Origin: Combretum micranthum
Taxonomy: Eukaryota; Streptophyta; Magnoliopsida; Myrtales; Combretaceae
Direction: 5' to 3'
DNA: 64,000 nucleotides
NCBI GenBank assembly: GCA_024138025.1
Contig: JAMXBD010000172.1
Coordinates: forward strand, 310,001 to 374,000
In this document: piece by piece, positions 23,550-35,310 of the stretch
Position numbering within the stretch: the first letter of the stretch is position 1
How the letters are laid out: each line of letters begins with the position of its first letter
Notes under the pieces: generated by a model
Database searches by the model: none
What the model was told of the DNA's origin: nothing
The model's input: the letters and a program-made list of their open reading frames with translations, nothing else
Position numbers and translations under genes: made by a program

Positions 23550-25290
23550 GTGACTTCTAAAACTTGCATTAATGATCCTTCCCTTGTTGACCTTCATGTT
23601 TATCACAGTAGACATTTCAAGGATCTGACACCTAAAGATATGAAAAAGGAAATCAAAAGAATGTTTAAAATTAAGGAAAGTAAGAAAAACACTCACACAC
23701 CTAAAGCAGTGCAGTCGTCAATAAAAACCCCTCTTACTTAGTTGATGATCAAAGAACCCTTCCCCCAAGGCATGAAGTTACTCACATTAAAGATATATGA
23801 TGGAATCACCGACCTAGAAGAGCACCTAAGGTGGTATAAAGACCAAATGTTGATCTTCAGCTTCAACAATGCCATTTTTAGCAAGGAGTTACCAGGAACA
23901 CTAGAGAATGCTGCCCATATCTAGTATCACCAGTAGGGATATAAACGGGCAGGATTTTATAGGGTACTCAGCCCGCCCAACCCGATAAATACCCTATAGG
24001 GTAATACACTATAGGGTTTGGGATGGGTTTTGAGATCAATAATAAAACCCTATAGGGTTTTGGGATGGGTTTTGGGACAAGTATAAAACCTGTTCGGAAA
24101 CCCGAACCCGTTTAAATATATAAATATATATATTATGTTTAGTCTCAATCTTTGAAATTAACCAGCTGTGCTCCATTAATTGTAAAGCTATTTTTTTTTT
24201 TATTAAATCATTTAAAAAGTAAAAAAACCCTAGGACAGTAGACTAATACTCTATGGTCTCCACTTTCAGTCTTGGTCTTGGCTTACTCTTGTCAAATTCA
24301 AGCCTCTCACTTCCGTTGCCGCACTGTTTCATTTAATGATTTTCTCTCATGAAAATGATTGGGATTTTAAAAGAGGATTGCATGAGTAATGATAAGAGTT
24401 TTTTTCTTAGCTTATAAAGTAGGAACGGATCGGAAATAGAAAAAGAAAAAAGAACATTTATAATGACGTTTTTAAATATTTTATTATGTAATGATTCTCA
24501 TTTTATATCAGGTTTTCGGGTATCCTATAGGGTTTGTCTATCGGGTTTTGGATTTATGAACAAAAATCCTATAAGGTTTGGGACGGGTTTTGGGAATCCT
24601 AGTGGGTATTGGGTTCGGGTTCGAGTTTTAGTATATCCGTCTTAAATCCGTCCTGGTTGCATTCCTAGTCACTAGCTACCTATCGGCTCAGGTGCGACCT
24701 TCGACGAGCTAACGAGCACATCTAAAAACACTTGACGATTAGCGCCACCTTAGAAGGACAAATCATCCCTCTTCTTTGTGAATAAGAAAAAGGATAAATC
24801 CTCGAGACTATGTCACTTGGTTCAACTAAGCCATCACCAAAGTGGATGGCTTGGACCTTGGCATAACCGTCTAAGCTACAATCCAAGATTTCCTCTCCAA
24901 AACCAAATTAAAAACCTTAAAGCAATTCCCGACGTGAATATTTCATCACCACTTAAAACAAAATTGAGAGATCCAAGAGAGATTGGTAGAAGGATTAGAA
25001 AGATAAGGGGTCCATGAAAGATCCTCTCAGACCTCTAGTAGACAAAGAGGGATCAATTGGACAAAACAAGAAAGGTTATAGGAAATGAAGATTTTTTTAA
25101 TCCAATTTCCTCCCGCTCAACAAATCTAAAAAAGAAGCATTCCTTGAAATTGGAAACTCAAGCATCTTGCCCGAGCCTACCAAAATGCATGGAAACCTCG
25201 ATAAGGATTTCAATAAGTTCTGTGACTACCACTAAGACATTGGTCATAACACCAACAAATGTTTCCAGTTGAAAGTTGCCTTCTAAAAAG
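23550..25290 (+). pseudogene. G2 gag remnant, split by a hAT MITE
   Basis: The stretch 23742-23924 encodes KLLTLKIYDGITDLEEHLRW, which matches the gag core opening (PxLxxYDGxxDPxxHLxxF). The frame continues to AHI-YHQ, is interrupted at 23934 by the hAT MITE, and resumes at 24676 with L-PIGS-like coding (TYRLRC in one frame). Near 25210-25280, FNKFCDYHxDIGHNTNKCFQLK matches, across one stop, the plant gypsy C-terminal motif (YCxFHxDxGHxTxxCxxLK). Gag is a structural and RNA-binding protein. Nonsense mutations interrupt it. Confidence 0.75.
23934..24667. mobile_element. hAT-type MITE inserted in the G2 gag
   Basis: The left end TAGGGATATAAACGGGCAGG pairs with the complement of the right end (TAGGAATGCAACCAGGACGG). 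This is the TAGGGATGTAAACGGG-type terminus of plant hAT non-autonomous elements. Flanks are ATCACCAG (23926-23933) and GTCACTAG (24668-24675), a 6/8 match consistent with the 8-bp hAT target duplication. Interior DNA repeats TATAGGGTTT and GGGATGGGTTTT many times. Removing it restores gag continuity around YHQ-LP. It has no transposase. Confidence 0.8.
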
Positions 25291-25619
25291 CCATTAAGAA
25301 GGATTCCTAAGATAGTATATTGCTAACCCGAGCAATAACATTGAAGGGCCAACCTAGAAAAGACAACCAGACTACCCTAGGGAAACGGTCGATCATATGA
25401 ACTAATGCTTTAATGATGCTGCTAGAGGGACAGTAAACACCATTATCGGTGGACTCTACCCAATCGTCCTCATAAGTCGCTCCAAGAAACAAAGGAAAAG
25501 AAGTCATGCTCCTGGTCAAGAGGGAAAAGCTCAATATAGCTGTTAAGTTCACCGATGCTAAGCTTGAAAATGTAAAAGTCCCGCACCAAGATGCATTAGA
25601 ATAATAAAAAAAAGCCTGG

Positions 25620-25700
25620 ACGTCTAGTTTCGACATGATGAAGGTCCTAACTGACACAAGAGGCAGTATAGATCATAGTTCGATGCTTTCGACTAACTTC
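25620..25700 (+). pseudogene. G2 protease active-site remnant
   Basis: The frame gives SFDMMKVLTDTRGSIDHSSM. This aligns with the plant Tat/Athila protease site (VxRVLVDxGSSADIL), with the aspartate and the Gly-Ser retained but an Arg inserted or substituted next to the Asp-Thr. It is a short match in the expected place between gag and RT. Confidence 0.5.
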
Positions 25701-26149
25701 GCAATGATAGCATCCAAAAGAAATTGAAGCCTTATAAGCAAGGGATATTTAGCTTCCACAATCAACTAGTTAAAGTTAAAGGAATTGTCATCCTCCCAAT
25801 GAGACTCAATGGCAAGAAGACTAAGCTTATAATGATGTAGATTCCTAATAGTTAACTATTGGTCACCCTATAATATGATTCTAGGTTGACCTTATCTCTT
25901 TCTCTTCTAAATGGTCCCTTTTATTCACTTGAAGGCTAAGTTCCCTACTTTGACTGGGATTAGCATATGTAAGGGAAATTAGTAACTATCACAAAAGCTG
26001 TATGCCAAAGCCCTCATAAAGGATGAAGTGTGTAAGATAGACTTCTCCCTCGAGCAATCAAATCATAAGAGGAAAACTCTGCCAAGCAGAATGGAGAGCC
26101 GACCGAATCGACTAAAGAAGTCTAACTAATTGAGAACCTTACTTGAGTC

Positions 26150-27010
26150 ACAAGGATAGGTTCTCTATTGCCCCTAAGCTCAAAACCAAGATAGTTAACT
26201 TCATCAAGAGCAATAATGAAGTATATGCTTGGTCCCCCGCCAACATGCTCAGGATTTTCCCGCAGATGATCATTCATAAGCTTAACATCGATTCAAAGGT
26301 CACGTCGATGCAATAGAAGTGCTAGCACTTTACTGCCACTCATCAAGCTACCCTAGAAGAACAAGTCTGAAAACTACTTAAAGCTAGTTTCATTCAGGAA
26401 GAAAAATAACCGACTTAGCTCACCAGCATAGTTATGGTAAAAATGGCCAATGGGAATTAGTGAATGTGTATTGATTATACCGATTTCAATAAAGCTTACC
26501 CTAAAGACTACTTCACCCTGCCAAGAATACACTAGTTGGTCAATTATACGTCTAGACACCCCTTATTTAGTTTCATGGATGCCTTCTCTGGCTACAACTA
26601 GATCATGATGGAATTAAAGGACTAGATGCACAAATCCTTCATAACCGGCTTCGGTACCTATTGCTATAAAGAGATGTCATTCTACTTCAAAAACACTAGA
26701 GCCACATACCAAAGACTTTGTAACCATAGTGTTTAAAGAACACATCAGACAAAACATGGAAGTTTACGTCAATGACATGATTGCAAAAAGCAAACAACAC
26801 AAAGATCATCTTGAAAATCTAGAAGTATGCACAATCATCTAAGGATATATTGAATGAAGCTCAACCCTCAAAAGTGCATATTTGGGGCATCATCTAGGAA
26901 ATTTCTAGGATGCATGGTTGCGCAGTGAGGAATCGAAGTGAACCTTGAAAAAATCAAAGCCGTGTTAGACATGCAATCCTCTAAGTTTGTCAAGGACGTT
27001 TAAAGACTCA
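26150..27010 (+). pseudogene. G2 reverse transcriptase remnant
   Basis: Conserved RT blocks appear in order: EVYAWSPANML; LNIDSKVTS; LLKASFIQE; MCIDYTDFNKAYPKDYF with LPRI; LFSFMDAFSGYN with IMMELKD; then MEVYVNDMIAKS at 26753-26791. The last block is the catalytic YVDDM of Tat-type RTs with the first Asp changed to Asn (26771-26773). After it come MKLNPQKCIFG-type words and KFLGCMVAQ-GIE. Several in-frame stops (for example near 26308 and 26408) show it is dead. Confidence 0.88.
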
Positions 27011-27169
27011 CGAGCAAAGTGATCATCTGGATAGGTTTGTGTCCAAGAGCACTGACTGATGTACCACGTTTTTTTAAATTTTGAAAAACCCTTACCAAGT
27101 TCTAATGAATTGATGAGTATGAGATAGCCTTCACAAGTTTAAAAAAGCCACTCACCATTCCTAACTAAG

Positions 27170-27930
27170 CCTATACTAGGAGAAAAAGCTATTCCTCTAC
27201 TTGACAGTAAGCAGTGGAGGCATATCCTTTGTCCTTGTCCAGACGAAAGGCTGAGAACATAAGTCAATATACTACACTATCCATATCCTTCAAGGTCTAG
27301 AGGAAAGGTACTCCAAACTCCAAAGTAGAGAAGTTTTCCCTAGTTGTAGTCATTTTAGCCAAACGAGTTAGGCCATACTTCGAAGCTCATTAGGTCACTA
27401 TTCTTATCGATCAGCCACACTGCAATACCCTCCATAAACCCAACACTTTAGGATGAATGTTGAAGTATACACTAGAACTTAGTGTGTGTGGGGTACAGTT
27501 CAAGGCCCGAAATGCCATCAAAGCTCAAGTCTTGACCGACTTTGTTTCTAAATACATTACCCTTCACATAGATAGGTCTTTTAATCAAGGGTGAGGAGTT
27601 AGCTTAATTTTGTAAGGCCTATATAATGTGAAGATTTGCTTTACCCTTAAAATTGGTTTCAAAGCCAACAACAATGAGGTAAAATGTGAAGCACTAATTG
27701 CAAGCCTCAAACTTGCTACTTAAGTCGGAGTGGATAACTTGAAGGTCTTTTTCGACTAGCACTTGGTCATCCAATAGTTCAAAGGTGAGCATGAAACAAA
27801 AGGGGACACCATGGTTTAAGTATCTAGAGATTGTTCGATCCTTAACTTTGAACTTCAATAATTGGAGCATCCACAAAATCCCTTTAGTAAGCAATGTAGA
27901 AGTTGACTGACTATCCAGGTTTGTAGTTGT
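27170..27930 (+). pseudogene. G2 RNase H remnant
   Basis: After the RT, the frame runs through poorly conserved sequence to FKANNNEVKCEALIASLKLAT around 27660-27720. This matches the plant RNase H motif (ASNNEAEYEALIAGLxLA) with the catalytic-region residues only partly kept. IHKIPLVSNVEVDxLSR follows around 27870-27915, matching IPRxxNxxADxLSR. RNase H would remove RNA from the RNA-DNA hybrid during reverse transcription. Confidence 0.75.
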
Positions 27931-28027
27931 TAGCCTATCGAATTCTAATCCAATGGATTGAGAAATATTTGTAGAGTATCTTCCCTAACGCACCATCAAT
28001 AAGGAGCATCACAAAACCCCCTACTAG

Positions 28028-29567
28028 TGATGTGCCTTAGGCCATTAGGTTTTAATGTCATTTGTACTTTGTCTTTATTTGATAAACCATTTGATTTATC
28101 ATGTTGTTATTATTAGTTTTTTAACATGATAAAAGGTTTCCTTGAATAGTTCATTATTCCTTATATCATTAAAGTATGTGACTGCAATAGTAAAACTATA
28201 AAGTGATAAGAATGCTATTATAAATAATCATTAGTCGCTTATTAAATGGAAGAATAATGAATTAAGACTAATATATGGGCTGATCAATGATCACGTTTTA
28301 CTGATCGTGGATATAATATATCAAGTTGGCACATAAATACATATAGGAGTAAATTGTATTGGATTAACCTACCATGAGAGTATCATATGGATCTTTGTTA
28401 TGAATACTTTTATTCTCGACGTGGTTATTTTAGTTTGTTGACGTGATGACACTATGGATGCCTACACAGTAATCTCCATGTTTTGACTCAGTTTGTCATT
28501 GTCTTTAATCGAATGACCGCAAGGCTGAGACTGGACATGAGAACAAAATGTGTTGAGGGATATGAGTGTTTGTGAAGGGATTTGCTCATCTCACTAATTT
28601 AAGAGAGATATCTTTTGAGCCCTCTAGAAGAGTAAGATTGAAAAAAATTACATGGTCGTACCCAAATGAATTGATAAGGAGTTTTCAATAACATTTGGTT
28701 TATTTAGTCAAACTCTAGAATTAAGAAAATTTATGATTAAATGATATATGAGAAATATGATCCAGCCTCATGTTTAATCATTAAATATCGTGTGACAAAA
28801 GGACTAAATAATTAACTATTTACTCAGTAAACTCGGATCATTGATCTTTAGTTCTTCACTTAATTTGGGTAAATATAACATCTTGTTAGAGGCTACTTAT
28901 GTCTTGTAGTGTAGAAAGGGGTTTTTGGGCCTACTACCAACATTAAGTAAATCTACAGGGTCACACACAAAGGATGAATCAAATGGATCATAAGTTTAAT
29001 CTATATAAGCCAAGCAGGAATTATTTAATTATTTATTAATCTTAATTTGTTAAGAATAAAAAATAATAATAATTGTTTCTATTTGAATATGATGATTAAA
29101 AAGGGCATGTGTATGTTATTAGAAAACCTTAATTGGATTAAGGATCCAAATTAATGCTAATATCCTATTTTCATGAGAATATTACTATCAATATAAATAA
29201 GACGATATAGCTCTTGACAAGGGTTAAAAACACTCACCGTTACATTAGAACCGTAGAGAAAATCTACACTATCCAAAAGGAAAAAAACAAAAGTCTTTTG
29301 CGAAAAATTCCCATGTGAGTTAGAAACGTTTCAAAGTGCTGGTACACGCAAAATCCTTTTGGAGCCTTCATTCATGTGGATACTGTAGAGGGAGCTTGCG
29401 TAATTATAGCACCTTTAGATCCGACGAGATTTAGATCCAAAAAGGTATAATCAATTACCCTTATCCATTAATTAATCGCATGGAACCCATTAGTGTTTTA
29501 GAGATTTAAAAAAATTATAAATTCAGCTACAAAAATTTGTTTTTCGGATCTATAAACCCCACACCCC
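28028..29567 (+). mobile_element. Ty1/copia-type solo LTR interrupting G2
   Basis: The segment opens TGATGTGCCTTAGG and continues with TTATTTGATAAACC, both familiar from one group of plant copia LTRs. Its last part carries GAGCTTGCGTAATTATAGC, GATCCGACGAGATTTAG and GATCTATAAACCCCA, the usual R-U5 style of such LTRs. It cuts the G2 pol just before integrase. The ends are estimated because no unambiguous 5-bp duplication is visible. No internal copia coding region is next to it, hence solo LTR. Confidence 0.6.
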
Positions 29568-29618
29568 CAAGGTAGGAAAGGCATCAACATAACCTTGTTG
29601 AATGGGCCCAATTAAGAA

Positions 29619-30185
29619 TGGGAAAGTGAATCTATAACCTTCTTTTGTTGAGTCATTGTGTCACATGAGTGTTGTGTTGTAATGTGTCGTCTTAAAACAG
29701 AGAGAAGTCAAGTCGAGTTGTCGTTGTTGGTTATCTTGGTTAAGTCTGAGTCTTCTCCAAAAGTCGAGTAAGTGAAGGTTGAAATAGCTAAACCAAATAT
29801 TATTGATTCATATATGCTATATGGCTTGTAATATCAGTCACATAGAGTTAATGAAATATGTAAAATTCTCAAAATTATTAAATTAAGAAATAAATGATGA
29901 ATAATAAATTTTCATGAAAGAAGTGATACTAAAGCAACTATAAATTACAATAGCTTTTCATGAAAATGAAAATAACAAGAAATATCTAATAAATGGGATA
30001 AAGGAACAAAACAATGTAATCATAACACCTAAAAGAGATCAACTCAATATTGAACAAATGAAAGCATGATGAATCTCACACAAAAAGAATGCTAACCAAA
30101 TATGACGCAAGTGTTCTTACTGGTTCAACAAACCATGTCCGCGCAATAAGTTTTGAGGACAAAACTTTATTTAAGGGAGGTAGGT
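29619..30185 (+). mobile_element. 3' end of G3 internal region (copy 1)
   Basis: This is collinear with 40724-41288 at high similarity over the whole length (for example GAATGGGAAAGTGAAT, GTTGTTGGTTAT and GCTATATGGCTTG are shared). It ends in a frame encoding SFEDKTLFKGGR directly before LTR A1, which resembles the last residues of chromovirus pol (FEDEILFKGG) and includes the purine-rich PPT AAGGGAGGTAGG. Because it lies upstream of an LTR that is itself followed by a PBS and gag, A1 is preceded and followed by internal sequence. Confidence 0.7.
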
Positions 30186-30371
30186 TGTAAGCCCTTGAAT
30201 TTTTCGGAACTCTTGAAAAATAATCCTAGGCCTAAATATCGAAAACAAAACCTTAAAACTGACTCAAGTTATAATCGAACTCTAGAAACCCTAAACAAGA
30301 TCAAATATGAAATTTCATAATCTTAAGTAAAAGAGCACCATCAAATAACAAAAATAAAAATCCAACAATCG

Positions 30372-30453
30372 TTCCACTTAAAATCCTTATGCTTAACAAT
30401 TCATCTATCTTATTCCACTCAAAATCCTTATGCTTAACAAGTCATCTATCTTA
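30372..30453 (+). repeat. 41-bp tandem duplication specific to LTR A1
   Basis: The unit beginning TTCCACTTAAAATCCTTATG (30372-30412) is repeated with two differences at 30413-30453. Copy A2 has only one such unit (near 41470-41510), so the duplication arose after A1 and A2 separated. Confidence 0.92.
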
Positions 30454-31376
30454 TGTCTAACACGTAAATCGAGATAGTATTTCAAAATAATAACTAATGA
30501 AAAAACTATAAAACCTTAGACCTTTTGGTGAATTTTAGAATAAAAAAATTTAAAATCAATATCAAAAGTCAAACCAAGTTAACGTTTAACCTTCAAAGTC
30601 ACAGACCCGATTAGTGAATCCCAACAACTGTACAATATTAAATAAATCATAAAAATAGAGTAAACTTAAAATATGAACCAAAAATAAAATACAAACATAA
30701 ACCCCTAGATTTTATAATCTTACGAGTAGAAGCCGAAATTGAAACTAGATCCTTAAAGCCACCCTAGATCAACGTTAAGATCTAGAGGATTTAGATCCGA
30801 AAGACCGTACTAGAATCCTTAAAATAATAAAAATGAGTTAACCCTAGATTATAATCCGGAAAAATGTCATATAATATAAAAAAATCATCTTCGCCAAAAA
30901 TCGTTTTGAACCCGAACGGATCGTTTTTCGAAATCAAGATCCCAGCATGCAAAATAATAAAATATTCTGAAAATCAATATAGACTCGTAATGTGGTAAGG
31001 AATCATAAAATATTAGATTAAATTTTTATAGCTCATAAAAATATCAGATATAGCTTATTTGTGCATATTTTATTACTACCGGTAATTTATTTGTCTTGTC
31101 TACTATTCAATTATTGTTTACTACTATTCATTTATTTATACTTTTTCTTACCATCTACTTCTTACAACATATATACCTATTTCTTACATTTATTTTTCAA
31201 TATTACTTTTTACTAAACTTCTCTTACATGTTACTTGCTTTTCCTTACTAAAATTAATTTTTAAACACATTTTCTCCTCTCTCTCTTCCATGGCCTACCA
31301 CAAGCTCTCTCTCTACATCTTATTTCCTTTTCTTTTTCATTTGTTTAATTAACTCCAAAATTCCAACTCAAAAGTT

Positions 31377-31384
31377 TATAAATA
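31377..31384 (+). promoter_or_regulatory. TATA box of LTR A1
   Basis: TATAAATA, preceded and followed by CT-rich DNA with TTCTCTT and CCTCCCTCC leader words. It is positionally conserved in A2 (42442-42449) and there followed by a similar CT-rich leader. It is the likely retrotransposon promoter. Confidence 0.6.
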
Positions 31385-31773
31385 CTCCATCACTCATTCC
31401 TTTCTTACACACACTTTTTAAACTATACCAAAACTCTTGCAAATTTTCTTCACAACTTTTCTCTTCTTCCCCTAAAACCGTGAGCTCCTTTCCCTCCCTC
31501 CCTCCCTTCCCGCTTCTCTTTGTGATTTTCACAAATTTTCTTTCATCATCTTCATCTATTTTAGGCAAAACACTAAAATCCCCCTTTTAGTTTTTGCTAA
31601 CATAACATGAACACCATGTATGTTATGATTTCAACAAAATCCCCATGAGTTTGTGCTAGGGACTAAAATCATAGAAACAACATCTTGTTCGTGTCTTGTT
31701 AACTCCATATTGAAATTATGCCATGTTATGTTCTTGATTGTAATATAACCCTCTATATGTTATTATGTATAAG

Positions 31774-31800
31774 TATATATATATATATATATATATATAT
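31774..31800. repeat. (AT)n microsatellite
   Basis: About 13 AT units inside LTR A1. The same position in A2 has a short interrupted TATACGTGTATATG tract (near 48330), and A3 has its own AT run at 61938. Confidence 0.95.
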
Positions 31801-32133
31801 GTTTTAGAGCCTAAAGCTCACTAATCTAACTTTTATTTAATGTTTTGTTCCGTGTTTTCGTTATCTATTTCATGTTAATAAATAAGACCAGTCAATCTCT
31901 AGTCTTACACTTGTCCTAAATCATGTCAAAACAAAGGAGACTTGTCCATAATCTAAATCCCAAAAAGCTTTGAAAATTAATCTAAGACTTTCATGATTTT
32001 CTTATTTATTTGCTTTTCTTTATTCATGAGACTAGAGATATTCATGTCTCGAGAGCCTTTATAAAGCCTAAGACTCCCAAAATTATTTCTTGCTATTCTT
32101 ATTTCTTTTTAGGACTTGTCCATCTCTAAGTCC

Positions 32134-33870
32134 GTTGATTCTCTATTAACCAAAATTTTGATGATAACAAAATAATCAAGAAACTAATGATGTTATTTAG
32201 TGTGCAGAATTTATATGTGTGTGTGTGTGTGTGTTAGACAGAACATTTCACAGAACTTTAGAGAACCATGATGGGTTCAAGATAAATGGGTAAATGATGT
32301 TGTATATCGATGATTTACATGCTTTACTTATCATAAAGAAAGAATACATAAGAGTTGAGAGAAGCAACAACTTTATCAAAGATTTTTTCAAGGAATAGAG
32401 AGTATACAGAATGTTCTCAGAAGATTAAATTAAGGATGAAGTATTTTTCCAGAAACCAGAACTTTTTTCCAGAATCTTCACTGGAACTTTTGAAGAACAA
32501 GTTTTTTTAACCAGAAGTTACTGTTCATCTTCTCAAATAAGAATATCTACTTTTTTCAGAAAAATATAAAGATTTTTTTAAGACCTAGCTCCGAGATAAT
32601 AAGTATATTTAGGTAATATACTTATTTGATTCCACTAAAGAAGGATTATATCCAAGGGGATTTATATTGATTTTTTGTTTCTCTCTCTACAATTTGTTTT
32701 AAGATCCAAAATCAATTGTTTATTCAGTTCAAGACAAGATGCTTATTCATGTCTATAAGTATCACGACCAAGACAAGAATCTTTCATATTATATGGACTT
32801 TTTACGAAAATAAAAAGAAGAAGGATAAATGTTATGTTGATAGAAAATGAGATCACGTTCAATGAAGAAATATCAATAAGAGATATATGAAGAAGATCAG
32901 ATCACGTTGAAAGATAAAGATAAGAAATTAGTTGGATATTTGAAGCAAATCACGTTGAAAGAGAAATATATGTGGTTAGTTATTTTCCAAGCTTATCCAC
33001 AACTAATTTGACTTAATGAAAGATATGCAATCAGATTTGAAAATTTATGAAGATCAAGCTAAGCTTATCAAACTGTTATGATCATATCATGTTCAGAATT
33101 TGATTCACGAAGACAAACAGAAGCTGGATATTATTATCAACTAACCATTGGAAGGAAAGGATAGTCTTCAAATTCAAATCAAGATAAAGCATAACGGATT
33201 ATCTATACCATGATTTGTTGGGATTTGATATATATCTTCTAAATGTTAGACAAAGAGTAGTATAATGAGGAAGACAAAGAAAAGTACCGGTATCAAATAT
33301 ATCATCTACACACAACAAACAAAAAAGTGCTCTCCTTTACAAAAAGATATAAAATCAAACAAAACAAAATCCAGAAGTTTCATTTCATCGAGATTTTTCA
33401 TAAACATCTTATATAACGAGCTGATCTCTTAGCTTTCATTCTGTTAGCTCTTTGATTTATATATCTTATTTTGTATAGAAGGAATTTGTAGTTACCTTCT
33501 CTTTTGATAGTTAAGTTACAAGTTTAGACTTTGTAGATCGGTTGTAGCTAGAGGATAGCTGTAAAAATAGAGCAAAGAGAATTACGCAAGCTTGTAATTT
33601 GAACTTATTGGATATAGTGGAACAAAACCCGTAAGATACGGGGTCTCCGGCTCGAAGCTAGAAGAGTGAACTAACGCATAAGGCGGAACCACTATAAACA
33701 GCTGTCTGATCTTTTTTTCCCTCATATTTTATTTTTTAGCAATTTTTTATTGTTAATTTGTTTAATTGATGTATTGTTCTCGTGTTTAAAACATAAAGAA
33801 TTTTTTAAAGGCAAATTTTTTTAACATAATCAATTCAACCCCTCATCTTAATTATTATTTGGGACCAACA
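32134..33870 (+). mobile_element. Ty1/copia SIRE-type solo LTR nested in LTR A1
   Basis: Flanked by the direct duplication AAGTCC (32128-32133 and 33871-33876). The uninterrupted counterpart in A2 (around 48650) shows a single AAGT-like site. It opens GTTGATTC, has TTTTGATGATAACAAA at about +20, and ends TTCAACCCCTCATC followed by TTGGGACCAACA, the typical SIRE/Maximus copia LTR opening and ending. About 1737 bp. There is no internal coding region, so it is a solo LTR left by LTR-LTR recombination. It contains a (GT)n run near 32212-32234. Confidence 0.8.
32212..32234. repeat. (GT)n microsatellite
   Basis: About 11 TG units inside the nested copia solo LTR. Confidence 0.93.
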
Positions 33871-34909
33871 AAGTCCTAGAAGGCCTTGAAATAAATCTAA
33901 AACTTCCATGATTTTTTTTTATTTTCCTTTTCTTATTTTCATGGAACTTGTCCATTTCTAAGTTCAGAAAGTCTCGATAACAAGCTAAGACTTTTATATT
34001 TTTGTTCCTATTTTTGCTCATTTGATTTTCTATTCTTTTATTTTCTACAAGAGTTTATAATTTATCTCATAATATAACTACTAAGTTCATGTTCATGCCT
34101 GGCCATATCATGATGCTGTTGTCTTAATAAAATTTACAAAATAATAATATGAATTATTTTCCTTTATATAAAAATTGGGCTAAACCCTCAAGAAAAATGA
34201 TTTTCAACATCTAGAAAGAATTTTCATTAAAACTTAAGATAATTGTTCAACTACACTCTTTTCAAAATATTAAAATAAATTTATCATAAATTTCTAATGT
34301 TGATAATCTTTTGTTATGCAAGTTGTTCTTAAATACTTATTTGTAAGACGTATGCCAACAACTATGAATAAAACAATTTTTTTTTTTTAAATAAACTTGA
34401 AAATCAACTCACTAGTTAAAATCCACATAGAATTAAAATTAATATACAACTTAAGGAATCAAGTTTTAAGAAGTAAATTCATTTTCATAAAGTTAGGAAA
34501 ATATAAAAATCATAGTTATAATAATTAGGCACCTACTTGTAACAAACTAAAAATTATAGTTTTCTTCCAACAACTCCCCAAAGGTCCGTGTGTTTAAAAA
34601 TTATGAATTGAAAAATAGCTATTATGGGAATAAAAATTTTGAACAAGCCATTGACTTAATTTTTTCTCATATGCTAAAACTTAAAACATTTTAAAGATGA
34701 TATGATTTAGAATGATTTTTCTTCACAACCACATAAGATTTATGCTTTAGAAAATAATTAGTTAAAAAAAGTTTAATATGAAAATGGAATATTTATGGAC
34801 TCAAAATAAATAAAAATCATGATTTTCTTTAATTAAGTTTCACATTCTAAGAATTCAAAATTTTATTTAAAAACTAAACTTAGAAAAATTTAAAGGGGAA
34901 AAATACTTA

Positions 34910-35310
34910 CGGTCCGTTCACTTGACATGAATGGTTATTCATTCTTTTCTCATTCGACATAAAACTAATATTATAGTATTCATTTGAAATTTATAGTAAT
35001 TCATAATGAATTACTATGACGTAAAATGATGAATAGCAATTCATGTCTCTGGCCCAAGAATTGTCATTCAATAGTTTATTTTTCAACATTATCATAAATA
35101 CCTTCGTCATGAAAATAACACATATACAATTATTCTCTTTTTGTAATAAATATAAAGGGTATTATAGATATTTTACTTTTTACTCTCATGATTGCTAATT
35201 TTACTTTTTACACTAAGTAAACATTGAAATAGCTATTCCAACTTTATTACATTCCATTTGAATTGGAATTCCATTCCCCCTTATTCCATTTCAGTGAAGT
35301 GAATGCGCTG
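34910..35310. mobile_element. PIF/Harbinger (Tourist-like) MITE in LTR A1
   Basis: Left end CGGTCCGTTCACTT and complement of the right end CAGCGCATTCACTT share 10 of 14 bases. The 3-bp duplication TTA lies on both sides (34907-34909 and 35311-35313). 401 bp, AT-rich, no open frame. It shares the TTA duplication and the general TIR style with the MITE at 1969-2425. Confidence 0.68.

Larger units (their letters stand above)
23017..28020 (+). mobile_element. Tat-like Ty3/gypsy element G2, internal region
   Basis: A decayed plus-strand polyprotein. Order: gag (about 23550-25280, split by a hAT MITE), protease-like DTRGSID (about 25650), RT (26150-27010) and RNase H (about 27170-27900). It then stops at the start of the linker before integrase, where a copia-type LTR is inserted. 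RT wording such as MCIDYTDFNKAYPKDYF and LPRIH, with a plant-type second RNase H, points to the Tat lineage. Stops are frequent and the catalytic YVDD is YVND. Confidence 0.83.

Noticed and set aside
25307..25657. 116-codon minus-strand frame
   Set aside because: It overlaps the plus-strand G2 gag-protease region and carries no recognisable domain; chance opening in decayed coding DNA.
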